Assembly (NCBI RefSeq): GCF_900142965.1
Contig: NZ_FRCQ01000002.1
Coordinates: 1-64,000, forward strand
Direction: 5' to 3'
Origin: Rhizobacter sp. OV335
GTDB lineage: Bacteria > Pseudomonadota > Gammaproteobacteria > Burkholderiales > Burkholderiaceae_C
Length of the DNA stretch: 64,000 nt
The notes below the pieces were generated by a model. That model did no database searches, had not been told where the DNA came from, and worked only from the letters and a program-made list of their open reading frames with translations. The position numbers were made by a program, and so were the translations under genes. Positions 52,465-63,546 of the stretch are shown here, piece after piece (position 1 is the first letter of the stretch; the number at the start of each line of letters is the position of its first letter).

Positions 52465-53130
52465 TTATTTCGAACAGCTGCCGAAGGGCCGCCCCAGCAG
52501 CGCGTCGGACTTCAGCGCCATCACCTGCGCCCACAGCGCGTCGTCGGCGCGCGGGATGCGCAGCGCGTGGCTCACGCCGGGTGCCGACAACTGCGCGACA
52601 CGGGCCGTGCGCACGCCGCGCTGCGTCAACTCGGTCAACGCCTTGTCGGCCGAATCCTTGTTGTCGAACCGGCCGAGCGACAGGCCGACCTCGAACTCGG
52701 GCGCGTTGCGCAGCTCCTCGTACGGCACCTTCATCCGCTTGAGCTCGTCTTCCTTCTTCTGCAGGCCTTCGCGGTTCGGGTACCTGCCCATGTAGACCAT
52801 CCAGACCGCCGGCAGCTCGTTCTTCACGCTGCTCCAACTGCCGGGCGGCAACGCGGCCTGCAGCGCCGCCTCGGCGGTACTGATCTGCGCCGGCGTGTAC
52901 GGGCCGGCCTCCAGGCAGGCCAGCGCCGGCTCGCCGGGGCCACCGGCCGGCGCCGTGGTGGCGCTCGCCGGCAGGATCCGCACGCTGTCGGCACGCACCT
53001 GGCGCGCCAGCCGCTCGGGCTCGCGGTCGCCCTGCGCGCGCACGCCGACCACGCCGTCGAGCTGCCCCTGCGTCCAGGCATAGAAGCCCAGGTTCGCCAG
53101 CAGCAGCAACAGCACGATCGCGCGCAGCAT
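52465..53130 (-). CDS. SPOR-domain membrane protein
   Basis: 221 aa. N-terminal membrane anchor MLRAIVLLLLLANLGFYAWTQ, a variable linker, then a SPOR domain at about 100-185: AVWMVYMGRYPNREGLQKKEDELKRMKVP, VGLSLGRFDNKDSADKALTELTQRGVRTARV. SPOR domains bind denuded peptidoglycan at division sites. Its ATG overlaps the birA stop (TGATG), so the two are translated together. Confidence 0.82.
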   Translation of the reverse strand: MLRAIVLLLLLANLGFYAWTQGQLDGVVGVRAQGDREPERLARQVRADSVRILPASATTAPAGGPGEPALACLEAGPYTPAQISTAEAALQAALPPGSWSSVKNELPAVWMVYMGRYPNREGLQKKEDELKRMKVPYEELRNAPEFEVGLSLGRFDNKDSADKALTELTQRGVRTARVAQLSAPGVSHALRIPRADDALWAQVMALKSDALLGRPFGSCSK

Positions 53131-54122
53131 CAGGCGTCCTCGGCCTGCGGGTCGGGCGCACCGCCGTCGGACGGCGTCAGGCGCACGCTGACCTCGCCGC
53201 TGCCGACCTCGCGCGTGCCCTCGGCGGTGCTCACGCGCAGCATGCCGTTGGCGCTGACGCCGTCGGCGATGCCCTCGGCCACGTCGGCCTGCGTCGTCGT
53301 GATGGCGCGGCCGCGCAGCAGGTCGCGGGTGGCGAAGCGGTCGACGAAGGCACCGAAGCCGCGCCGGTTGAACTCGATCAACGCCTTCACCAGCGGCAGC
53401 GCCACGCGGGCCAGCGTGCCGGGCGCGGTCAACGTGGAGTCGAGCTCCTGCACGCAGCCGTAGCCGGTGTTCAGCTCGGTGGTGGCATGCATCGGCTGCA
53501 CGTTGATGCCGATGCCGATCACCGCCAGCCGCCGCGGGCCGGCCGCCACCGTCTCGATCAGCACGCCGCCGAGCTTGCGGCCGATCCGGGCCCCTTCGGC
53601 GCCCGGCTCCATCAGCCACAGGTCGTTCGGCCACTTCAGGCCGATGCGCGGCGCGCCGGCGTCGCCCGGGGCGCGCGGGTCGAGCGCCTCGGCCAGCGCG
53701 ACGCCGACCGCGAGCGACAGCCCCGACCAGTCGGGCGGGTTCATCGGCAGCGACAGCGAGAAGGTCAGCGAGGCGACCGGTGCGGCCTTCCAGACCCGGC
53801 CCATGCGGCCGCGCCCGCCGGTCTGGTGCTCGGCCACCAGCAGGCAGGGCTGCACGTCGGCGGCGCGCCGGCCGAACGCGGCGCTCTCGACGCTGCGGCG
53901 CACCTGCACCAGCTCGGCCGCGGCCTCGTCGATCGCGCTCATGTTGACGCGGGCGCGCTCGAGCAGTGCGGTGTTGGTCGACGAGATGCGCGCGACCACC
54001 TCGATGCTCAGTCCCGGCAGCAGCGGCTCGAGCTGCTGCCACAGCGCTTCGGCACCCCAGTGCTGCGGCGTCGGCGCGGGCAGCGTCGGATCGAGGGGGT
54101 CGTCTTCGGGGTGGTCGCTCAT
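53130..54122 (-). CDS. birA: Biotin--[acetyl-CoA-carboxylase] ligase
   Basis: 330 aa. Central domain with the biotinyl-AMP motif QTGGRGRMGRVWKA and KWPNDLWL, followed by GIGINVQP and a C-terminal SH3-like region. It activates biotin and attaches it to carboxylase subunits. There is no N-terminal winged helix (only about 35 residues before the catalytic domain), so it is the non-regulatory type. Downstream of the SET gene by 7 bp on the same strand. Confidence 0.93.
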   Translation of the reverse strand: MSDHPEDDPLDPTLPAPTPQHWGAEALWQQLEPLLPGLSIEVVARISSTNTALLERARVNMSAIDEAAAELVQVRRSVESAAFGRRAADVQPCLLVAEHQTGGRGRMGRVWKAAPVASLTFSLSLPMNPPDWSGLSLAVGVALAEALDPRAPGDAGAPRIGLKWPNDLWLMEPGAEGARIGRKLGGVLIETVAAGPRRLAVIGIGINVQPMHATTELNTGYGCVQELDSTLTAPGTLARVALPLVKALIEFNRRGFGAFVDRFATRDLLRGRAITTTQADVAEGIADGVSANGMLRVSTAEGTREVGSGEVSVRLTPSDGGAPDPQAEDA

Positions 54123-54129
54123 CGCAGCC

Positions 54130-54669
54130 TCAGCGCTTCGGGGCCAGCATCGTGCCGCGGCAGTTGCGGGTGCCGCAGCGGCATTCGTATTCCTTCTTCA
54201 GCTTCGGCGTGTAGCGCTCGTCGATGATCAGGCCGTAGTCGTAGAACAGTTCTTCACCGGGCTTGATGGCGCGCCGGGCCTTGATGAACACCCGGCCGTC
54301 GATCTCGTCGGATTCGCAGTTCGGCGTGCAGGCATGGTTGATCCAGCGCGCCGCGTTGCCGCCGTACTTGGCGTCGATCGCCATGTCGCCGTCGAGCTGG
54401 AAGTAGAAGGTGTGGTTCGGATCCTTCGGGTCGTGCGGGTGGCGGCGCAGCGCCTCTTCCCACGGAATGACCTCGCCCTTGTACTCGATGACGACCTCGC
54501 CGCGGGCGATCGGGGCGATCGCGAACACGCCCTTGCCGTGCACGCCGGAGCGGCGCACCTGGATGCGCCGGCCGGCGGCGGCCGCCTGGCCCGCGGCTTT
54601 CACGGGGGTCGATCTGGACCGAGGGGACTTGACGGTGCCGGCTTGCGTCATCGATTTCTTTGGGTACAT
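54130..54669 (-). CDS. SET-domain protein-lysine N-methyltransferase
   Basis: About 179 aa from ATG 54669; ATGs at 54678 and 54651 are alternatives. SET core: RRSGVHGKGVFAIAPIARGEVVIEYKGEVI (start), GGNAARWINHACTPNCES (SAM-binding NH and knot), GEELFYDYGL (catalytic Tyr), and a post-SET zinc cluster ECRCGTRNCRGTM. The layout is as in small bacterial and eukaryotic SET enzymes that methylate lysines. A natural target is unknown; divergent topB has a lysine-rich, histone-H1-like tail. Confidence 0.9.
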   Translation of the reverse strand: MYPKKSMTQAGTVKSPRSRSTPVKAAGQAAAAGRRIQVRRSGVHGKGVFAIAPIARGEVVIEYKGEVIPWEEALRRHPHDPKDPNHTFYFQLDGDMAIDAKYGGNAARWINHACTPNCESDEIDGRVFIKARRAIKPGEELFYDYGLIIDERYTPKLKKEYECRCGTRNCRGTMLAPKR

Positions 54670-54680
54670 TGAATTCATGG

Positions 54681-54717
54681 GTGCGCGCGCGTGCATGCGT
54701 ATGCGTGCATGCGCGCG
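54681..54717. repeat. 37-bp alternating purine-pyrimidine tract (Z-DNA-prone)
   Basis: Every base from 54681 to 54717 alternates purine/pyrimidine: a GC run, then GCGTGCATGCG, TAT, then GCGTGCATGCG again, then GC. Two identical 11-bp units are embedded. It lies between divergent SET and topB, about 60 bp before the topB start. Such tracts flip to Z-DNA under negative supercoiling. Confidence 0.75.
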
Positions 54718-54777
54718 AGAAGCCCGGATTGTAGAGAGCACGCGCCGACCCCGGCCGAGCCATCACCAGAAAGTCCC

Positions 54778-57453
<2,676 letters not shown>

Positions 57454-57551
57454 ACCGCGGCGGCCTGAACGTTACTCGTAGGTATTCATTCGTTCTCTTG
57501 TCACGACATTTGTCACGTCGAGTCTCTCGTAGCGGCATGTTGTGACTCCTG

Positions 57552-57577
57552 TGTAGTGCGACACTGCGTGCACTACA
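57552..57577. promoter_or_regulatory. Inverted repeat upstream of the PhnD-like gene
   Basis: TGTAGTGC (57552-57559) and GCACTACA (57570-57577) are exact inverted copies with a 10-bp spacer, so the centres lie about 1.7 helical turns apart. Further GTGC/GCAC elements surround it. It is about 130 bp upstream of the next gene in a 251-bp gap with no other gene. Operator-like; the regulator is unknown. Confidence 0.5.
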
Positions 57578-57704
57578 AGTGCGCACACACTCGGTGCGGT
57601 TACCGGTCGTCACAACCAGACGGCCGGTCGGCACCGGGGTGATGCGGCGGCGCGGCCCTGTCGTGGGAGGCCGCAAGCGTCCAACACAGGAACAGGGATT
57701 GCGA

Positions 57705-58520
57705 ATGAAACTGCGTGACTTCCGTTGGCTGGCCGCCGTGGCGCTGCTCGCCAGCGCGCCGTGGGCCCAGGCCCTGGTCTTTGCGGTCAACGAGGGCGTG
57801 ACCTACCGCGTCCCGGCCGAAGAGATCCGGGCCAAGTACGCCGCGATCGCGGCCGACCTGAGCAAGATCCTGAAGCAGCCGGTCAGCATCGAGCCGATCG
57901 GCGACTACCCGTCGCTCAAGCGCGGGCTGGCCGAGAAGACCTACGACCTGGCGATGGTGCACCCGGCACACATCTCGATCGCGGCGATCAAGAACCCGGG
58001 CTACAAGCTGGTCGCGGTGACCAAGGGCTTCCTCGAGTACCGCGCGAGCTTCCTGGTGAAGGCCGATTCGCCGATCGCCGCGCTGGCCGACCTGAAGGGC
58101 CGCAAGCTGGGCGCGCCGGACGAGGACTCGATCACCGCGTGGATGGTGCGTGCGACGCTGCGCGATGCGATCGGCGACCCCAAGCTGGTGGCCACCACCT
58201 ACACCCGCTACCAGGACGCGGTGCCGTTCTTCGTCGAGAACAACCTGACGCAGGCCGGCGCGACGGCGTCGAACGCGGTCGTCAAGGACTGGCTGGCCAA
58301 GGGCGGCAAGGTGATGTTCAAGTCGAAGCCGGTGCCGATCAAGCACATCATCGCGAGCCCGAACCTGTCGGCCGAGCAGGTCGAGAAGGTGCGCGAGTAC
58401 CTGCTCGGGCTCGACGGCACCGACGAGGGCCGCAAGAAGCTCGAACCGACCAAGTACCAGGGCTTCGTGCGCTACGACGACGCGGCGCTGATGGCGATCG
58501 GGGCCTGGCTGGGGCTCTGA
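57705..58520 (+). CDS. PhnD-type phosphate/phosphonate binding protein
   Basis: 271 aa. Signal peptide (cleavage near AQA-LVF). VFAVNEGVTYRVPAEEIRAKYAAIAADLSKILKQPVSIEPIGDYPSLKRGLAEKTYDLAMVHPAHISIAAI is the start of a periplasmic PhnD-like fold, with DLKGRKLGAPDEDSITAWMVR in the second lobe. The usual phnC/E transporter genes are not next to it, so it could serve a distant transporter or act as a sensor input. Confidence 0.85.
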   Translation: MKLRDFRWLAAVALLASAPWAQALVFAVNEGVTYRVPAEEIRAKYAAIAADLSKILKQPVSIEPIGDYPSLKRGLAEKTYDLAMVHPAHISIAAIKNPGYKLVAVTKGFLEYRASFLVKADSPIAALADLKGRKLGAPDEDSITAWMVRATLRDAIGDPKLVATTYTRYQDAVPFFVENNLTQAGATASNAVVKDWLAKGGKVMFKSKPVPIKHIIASPNLSAEQVEKVREYLLGLDGTDEGRKKLEPTKYQGFVRYDDAALMAIGAWLGL

Positions 58521-58628
58521 GCGCGCCGGCGAAGCCGGCCCGCGGGGGCTGCGGGTTCGTGCCGGTTGAACTGCAGCCCGGCGCAGCCTAATGTCAGAAG
58601 GCCGGTAACGTCTTCCGAGGAGCTCGCC

Positions 58629-58841
58629 ATGCTGCGTGTTGTTCGTGCGTTCAGTGTCCTGCCCGTGTTGCTGCTGGGCGCCTGTGCCAGCGGCTTGCCG
58701 GGATCCACCCAGGAGGTCGACCAGCAGAAGGTGGCCTCGATCGATCGCGCCGCCCTCGGTCGGGGCGTCAAGGTCTACTGGGTGAGCATGCCCACCAAGC
58801 GGGTCGCGCCCGCGCCCGCCGCCGCGGCAACACCCGGATGA
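58629..58841 (+). CDS. Small lipoprotein, unknown function
   Basis: 70 aa. Signal peptide with lipobox LLGAC (Cys at 19), then about 50 residues (VDQQKVASIDRAALGRGVKVYWVSMPTKRV) and an Ala/Pro tail. No known family. An AGGAG-like site precedes the ATG. It lies between the PhnD-like gene and an AEC transporter. Confidence 0.65.
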   Translation: MLRVVRAFSVLPVLLLGACASGLPGSTQEVDQQKVASIDRAALGRGVKVYWVSMPTKRVAPAPAAAATPG

Positions 58842-58868
58842 CCCGAGGGCTTGATCGATACTGGCGCG

Positions 58869-59846
58869 ATGTCGTCGCCGGTGTTCTTCAAGCTCCTCGC
58901 CATCTTCCTCGTCGTCGCCCTCGGCTACCTGGCCGGCCGCCTGCGCTGGCTGGGCGACAACGACCCTGCCCGGGTGCTGGGCAACGCCGCGTTCTACCTG
59001 TTCGTGCCGGCGCTGCTGTTTCGCACCACCTCGCGGCTCGACCTCGTCGGCATGCCGTGGGGCACGCTGTTCGCGTTCTTCGTGCCGGTGCTGGTGCTGC
59101 TGCTCGGCGTCTACGCCTGGCAGCGGCCGCGCGTGCGGCCCGGCGGGCTGGTGACGGCCGCGCCCAGCGTGCGGGCGATCTCGGCCAGCTTCGGCAACAC
59201 GGTGCAGGTCGGCATCCCGCTCGCCACGGCGCTGTTCGGCGAGGCCGGGCTGTCCATCCACGTCGCGATCGTCAGCCTGCATGCGCTGACGCTGCTGACG
59301 GTGCTGACCGCGCTGGTCGAACTCGACCTGGCGCGCGAACGCGTCCGGCTGGGGCATTCGAGCGCCCACCTGGGGCGCACGCTCGCGAAGACCGCCCGCA
59401 ACACCATCATCCATCCGGTGACGCTGCCGGTGCTCGCCGGGCTGGCCTGGAACCTGTCGGGCCTGGCGATGCCGGCGGTGCTCGACGAGGTGCTGGTCCA
59501 GCTCGGCCTGCCGGTCGTGCCGCTGTGCCTGGTGCTGATTGGCATGTCCCTTGCGTACTACGGGATCCAGGGCGCCGTGCACGGTGCCGTGGTGATCTCG
59601 GTGCTCAAGCTGCTGGTGCTGCCGGCCCTGGTGCTGGTCGTCGGCCACTGGGGCTTCGCGCTCTCGGGGCTGCCGCTGGCCGTGGTGGTGATGGCGGCGG
59701 CGCTGCCGATCGGCAGCAATGCGCTGATCTTCGCGCAGCGCTACGCGGCGCTCGAAGCCGAGGCCACCGCGGCGATCGTGCTGTCGACCTGCGGCTACAT
59801 GCTGACGGCACCGCTGTGGCTGTGGTTGCCCGGTCTGCTGGCCTAG
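58869..59846 (+). CDS. AEC-family transporter (auxin efflux carrier type)
   Basis: 325 aa from ATG 58869 (MSSPVFFKLLAIFLVVALGYLAGRL); a TTG at 58851 would add six residues. Ten hydrophobic helices in two five-helix halves. The crossover motifs FGNTVQVGIPLATALFGEAG and AAALPIGSNALIFAQRYAALEAEATAAIVLST match. Bacterial AEC proteins carry organic acids or related anions; the substrate here is unknown. Confidence 0.88.
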   Translation: MSSPVFFKLLAIFLVVALGYLAGRLRWLGDNDPARVLGNAAFYLFVPALLFRTTSRLDLVGMPWGTLFAFFVPVLVLLLGVYAWQRPRVRPGGLVTAAPSVRAISASFGNTVQVGIPLATALFGEAGLSIHVAIVSLHALTLLTVLTALVELDLARERVRLGHSSAHLGRTLAKTARNTIIHPVTLPVLAGLAWNLSGLAMPAVLDEVLVQLGLPVVPLCLVLIGMSLAYYGIQGAVHGAVVISVLKLLVLPALVLVVGHWGFALSGLPLAVVVMAAALPIGSNALIFAQRYAALEAEATAAIVLSTCGYMLTAPLWLWLPGLLA

Positions 59847-59931
59847 GCCAGCACGCTATCATCCGCCGCGCTGCCCACGAGGCGGCGCTTTTCCTTCAGA
59901 CGTTGGACAACCCTTCTCAGGACCCACCCCC

Positions 59932-61539
59932 ATGAAACTTCGCGGCTTCCCCCTCCGGGCCCTTGCGGCCACCTGCCTGCTGGCCTGCGCGGGCGCATCG
60001 TTCGCGGCCAAGACGCTGGTCTACTGCTCCGAGGGCAGCCCGGAAGGCTTCAACCCGCAGTACTACACCACCGGCACCACCTTCGACGCGGTGTCGGTGC
60101 CGATGTTCAACCGCCTGGTCGAGTTCGACACCGGCACCACCAACATCATCCCGGGCCTGGCCGAAAGCTGGACCGCCGCGGCCGACGGCCTGAGCTACAC
60201 CTTCAAGCTGCGCAAGGGCGTCAAGTTCCACGGCACCGCCAAGTTCACGCCCTCGCGCGACTTCAACGCCGACGACGTGCTGTTCTCGTACAACCGCATG
60301 GCCGACCCGAACCACCCGCTGGCCAAGACCCAGCCGGGCGCGACCTACGCGTACTTCGAGGACATGGGCATGAAGGACATCGTCGACCACGTCGAGAAGG
60401 TCGACGCGCTGACGGTCAAGTTCGTGCTGAAGAAGGCCGAGGCGCCGTTCATGGCCAACATGGCAATGGACTTCGCGTCGATCCTGTCGGCCGAATACGG
60501 CGAGAAGATGAAGGCCGCCGGCACGCCCGAGGCGCTCGACCGCGAGCCGGTGGGCACCGGCCCGTTCCAGTTCGTCTCGTACCAGAAGGATGCGGTGATC
60601 CGCTACAAGGCCTTCGACGCCTACTGGGGCGGCCGCCCGAAGATCGACAACCTGGTGTTCGCGATCACCACCGACGCATCGGTGCGCTACGCCAAGCTGA
60701 AGACCGGCGAATGCCATGTGATGGCCTTCCCCAAGCCGGCCGACGTCGCGCTGATGAAGACCGACCCGAACATCAACCTGGTGCAGCAGAACGGCCTGAA
60801 CGTCGGCTACATCGCGTTCAACGTCGAGAAGAAGCCGTTCGACAACAAGCAGGTGCGCCAGGCGCTGAGCATGGCCGTCAACAAGAAGGCGATCCTCGAC
60901 TCGGTGTTCCAGGGTGCCGGCCAGCCGGCCAAGAACCCGATCCCGCCGACGCTCTGGTCGTACAACGACAAGGTCACCGACTACGCCTATGACCCGGCCA
61001 AGGCCAAGGACCTGCTGGCCAAGGCCGGCTTCCCGAACGGCACCGAGGTCGAGCTGTGGTACCTGCCGGTGACCCGCCCGTACAACCCGGACGGCAAGCG
61101 CATGGCCGAGCTGATCCAGGCCGACTGGGAAAAGATCGGCGTGAAGACCAAGCTGATCACCTTCGAATGGGGCGAGTACCGCAAGCGCAGCAAGACCGGC
61201 GAGCAGCACGCGATGATGTTCGGCTGGTCCGGCGACAACGGCGACCCCGACAACTTCTTCGTGCCGCTGCTGGGCTGCTCGGCCGTCAAGGGCGGCGGCA
61301 ACGTCTCGCGTTGGTGCAACAAGGAGTTCGAGGACCTGGTGCAGAAGGCCAAGGCGGTGACGAAGCAGTCCGACCGCGCCGCGCTGTACTCGAAGGCCCA
61401 GGAGATCACCCACGAGGAAGCCCCGTGGATCCCGATCGCCCACTCGGTGCGCTTCGATCCGGTGCGCAAGGAAGTGATCGGCTACAAGATGGATGCGACC
61501 GCGCACCATTACTTCACCAAAGTGGATCTCGCCAAATAA
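59932..61539 (+). CDS. dppA: Dipeptide ABC transporter, periplasmic binding protein
   Basis: 535 aa. Signal peptide (cleavage near SFA-AKT). Mature start KTLVYCSEGSPEGFNPQYYTTGTTFDAVSVPMFNRLVEF is almost that of E. coli DppA; the family-5 motif GLAESWTAAADGLSYTFKLRKGVKFH and the DNGDPDNF region are present. It delivers peptides (and in some species heme or aminolevulinate) to DppBC and serves as a chemoreceptor ligand-binding protein in E. coli. First gene of dppABCD. Confidence 0.95.
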   Translation: MKLRGFPLRALAATCLLACAGASFAAKTLVYCSEGSPEGFNPQYYTTGTTFDAVSVPMFNRLVEFDTGTTNIIPGLAESWTAAADGLSYTFKLRKGVKFHGTAKFTPSRDFNADDVLFSYNRMADPNHPLAKTQPGATYAYFEDMGMKDIVDHVEKVDALTVKFVLKKAEAPFMANMAMDFASILSAEYGEKMKAAGTPEALDREPVGTGPFQFVSYQKDAVIRYKAFDAYWGGRPKIDNLVFAITTDASVRYAKLKTGECHVMAFPKPADVALMKTDPNINLVQQNGLNVGYIAFNVEKKPFDNKQVRQALSMAVNKKAILDSVFQGAGQPAKNPIPPTLWSYNDKVTDYAYDPAKAKDLLAKAGFPNGTEVELWYLPVTRPYNPDGKRMAELIQADWEKIGVKTKLITFEWGEYRKRSKTGEQHAMMFGWSGDNGDPDNFFVPLLGCSAVKGGGNVSRWCNKEFEDLVQKAKAVTKQSDRAALYSKAQEITHEEAPWIPIAHSVRFDPVRKEVIGYKMDATAHHYFTKVDLAK

Positions 61540-61569
61540 GCGGGTCCTCCTTGTCCTGAAGCACGGGCT

Positions 61570-61594
61570 GGATGGAGGTTCTTCACCTCCGTCC
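61570..61594 (+). other. Intercistronic hairpin between dppA and dppB
   Basis: GGATGGAGG, 7-nt loop, CCTCCGTCC: a 9-bp stem with one G-T wobble, no T-run. It lies 31 bp after dppA and 20 bp before dppB. Such hairpins commonly stabilise the upstream mRNA, allowing more binding protein than permease. Confidence 0.55.
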
Positions 61595-61613
61595 GGCCTG
61601 AACGCATTCCTCC

Positions 61614-62621
61614 ATGTTCACCTTCCTCGCCAAACGCCTCTCACTGGTGCTGCCGACCTTCATCGGCATCACGCTGCTGGTGTTCTCGCTGATCCGCCTG
61701 CTGCCGGGCGACCCGGTCGAAGCCATGTCCGGCGAACGCGGCATGACGCCCGAGCGCTACCAGCGCCTGGTGCATGAGTTCGGCCTCGACCGCCCGCTGT
61801 GGCAGCAGTACCTCGACTACGTCTGGCGCGCGCTGCACGGCGACCTCGGCCTGTCGACCATCACGCACGAGCCGGTCTTCCGCGAATTCCTGACGCTGTT
61901 CCCGGCCACCATCGAGCTGTCGATGGTCGCGCTGTTCCTCGCGCTCGCGATCGGCCTGCCGGCCGGCATCCTGGCCGCGATGAAGCGCAACACCGTCTAC
62001 GACTACACCGTGATGGGCGCCTCGCTGACCGGCTACTCGATGCCGATCTTCTGGTGGGGCCTGCTGCTGATCCTGTTCTTCTCGGTCACGCTCGGCTGGA
62101 CGCCGGTGTCGGGCCGCATCGCGATCCAGTTCGACATCCCGGCGGTCACCGGCTTCATGCTGATCGACTCGCTGCTGTCCGATGACGCCGGCGCGTTCCG
62201 CAGCGCGCTGTCGCACCTGATCCTGCCGGCGGTCGCGCTCGGCACCATCCCGCTGGCGGTGATCGCGCGCATGACGCGCTCGTCGATGCTCGAGGTGCTG
62301 CGCGAAGACTATGTGCGCACCGCGCGCGCCAAGGGCGCGTCGACCTGGCGCGTGGTCGGCATCCATGCGCTGCGCAATGCGCTGATCCCGGTCGTCACGA
62401 CGATCGGGCTGCAGGTCGGCACGATGCTGGCCGGCGCGATCCTCACCGAGACGATCTTCTCGTGGCCGGGCATCGGCAAGTGGCTGGTCGAGGCCATCCA
62501 CCGCCGCGACTACCCGGCGGTGCAGGGCGGCATCCTGATGTCGGCCACGGTGATCATCGCGGTCAACCTGGTGGTCGACCTGCTGTACGGCGTGATCAAT
62601 CCCCGAATCAGGCACCACTGA
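61614..62621 (+). CDS. dppB: Dipeptide ABC transporter permease
   Basis: 335 aa. [38 protein letters not shown] is the classic DppB/OppB first helix. The last third has the coupling loop [29 protein letters not shown] (EAA motif) and ends [18 protein letters not shown]. Six helices. The ATG of dppC overlaps its stop. Confidence 0.95.
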   Translation: MFTFLAKRLSLVLPTFIGITLLVFSLIRLLPGDPVEAMSGERGMTPERYQRLVHEFGLDRPLWQQYLDYVWRALHGDLGLSTITHEPVFREFLTLFPATIELSMVALFLALAIGLPAGILAAMKRNTVYDYTVMGASLTGYSMPIFWWGLLLILFFSVTLGWTPVSGRIAIQFDIPAVTGFMLIDSLLSDDAGAFRSALSHLILPAVALGTIPLAVIARMTRSSMLEVLREDYVRTARAKGASTWRVVGIHALRNALIPVVTTIGLQVGTMLAGAILTETIFSWPGIGKWLVEAIHRRDYPAVQGGILMSATVIIAVNLVVDLLYGVINPRIRHH

Positions 62622-63541
62622 TGAGCCAAGCCAGCCTTCCGCAAGCCGCCCCGCCCGACACCGACACCGGCACCGGCACGCCCCCGACGCAGCTGGCCGA
62701 GCTGTGGCGCGATTTCCGCCGCAACCGCGGCGCGATCATCGGCCTGGCCGTCGTCGTCGCGCTGCTGCTGTGCGCGCTGCTGGCCGACGTGATCGCGCCC
62801 TATTCGCCGTCCGAGCAGTACCGCGACGCGACGCTGCACGCGCCGTCGTGGGAGCTGGTCAACGGCCACCGTTTCCTGCTCGGCACCGACCCGGTCGGGC
62901 GCGACGTGCTGTCGCGGCTGATCCACGGCACGCGGCTGTCGCTGCTGATCGGCCTGGTGTCGGTCGGGCTGTCGCTGAGCATCGGCGTCGTGCTGGGCCT
63001 GCTGGCCGGCTTCTTCCGCGGTGCGACCGAGTTCACCATCATGCGGCTGATGGACATCATGCTGGCGCTGCCCAGCCTGCTGCTGGCGGTCTCGGTGGTC
63101 GCGATCCTCGGCCCCGGGCTGATGAACGCGATGTACGCGATCGCGATCGTGATGCTGCCGCATTTCGTGCGCCTGACGCGCGCCGCGGTGATCGGCGAGC
63201 TCGGCAAGGACTATGTCGCCGCGTCGCGGCTGGCCGGTGCCGGCACGCTGCGGCTGATGTTCGACACCGTGCTGCCGAACTGCGCCGCGCCGCTGATCGT
63301 GCAGGCCACGCTCGGCTTCTCGACCGCGATCCTCGATGCGGCCGCGCTCGGCTTCCTCGGCCTGGGCGCGCAACCGCCGACGCCCGAATGGGGCTCGATG
63401 CTGGCCAGCGCGCTGGAGTTCATCCAGAGCGCGTGGTGGGTCGTCACGCTGCCGGGTCTCGCGATCCTGGTGTCGGTGCTGGCCTTCAACCTGATGGGCG
63501 ACGGGCTGCGCGATGCGCTGGACCCGAAGCTGAAGAGATAA
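62621..63541 (+). CDS. dppC: Dipeptide ABC transporter permease
   Basis: 306 aa. N-terminal cytoplasmic arm ([16 protein letters not shown]), the [24 protein letters not shown] motif and EAA loop [25 protein letters not shown], ending [18 protein letters not shown], all canonical for DppC/OppC. Pairs with DppB. The first 20 residues are low-complexity ([10 protein letters not shown]). Confidence 0.95.
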   Translation: MSQASLPQAAPPDTDTGTGTPPTQLAELWRDFRRNRGAIIGLAVVVALLLCALLADVIAPYSPSEQYRDATLHAPSWELVNGHRFLLGTDPVGRDVLSRLIHGTRLSLLIGLVSVGLSLSIGVVLGLLAGFFRGATEFTIMRLMDIMLALPSLLLAVSVVAILGPGLMNAMYAIAIVMLPHFVRLTRAAVIGELGKDYVAASRLAGAGTLRLMFDTVLPNCAAPLIVQATLGFSTAILDAAALGFLGLGAQPPTPEWGSMLASALEFIQSAWWVVTLPGLAILVSVLAFNLMGDGLRDALDPKLKR

Positions 63542-63546
63542 GACCG

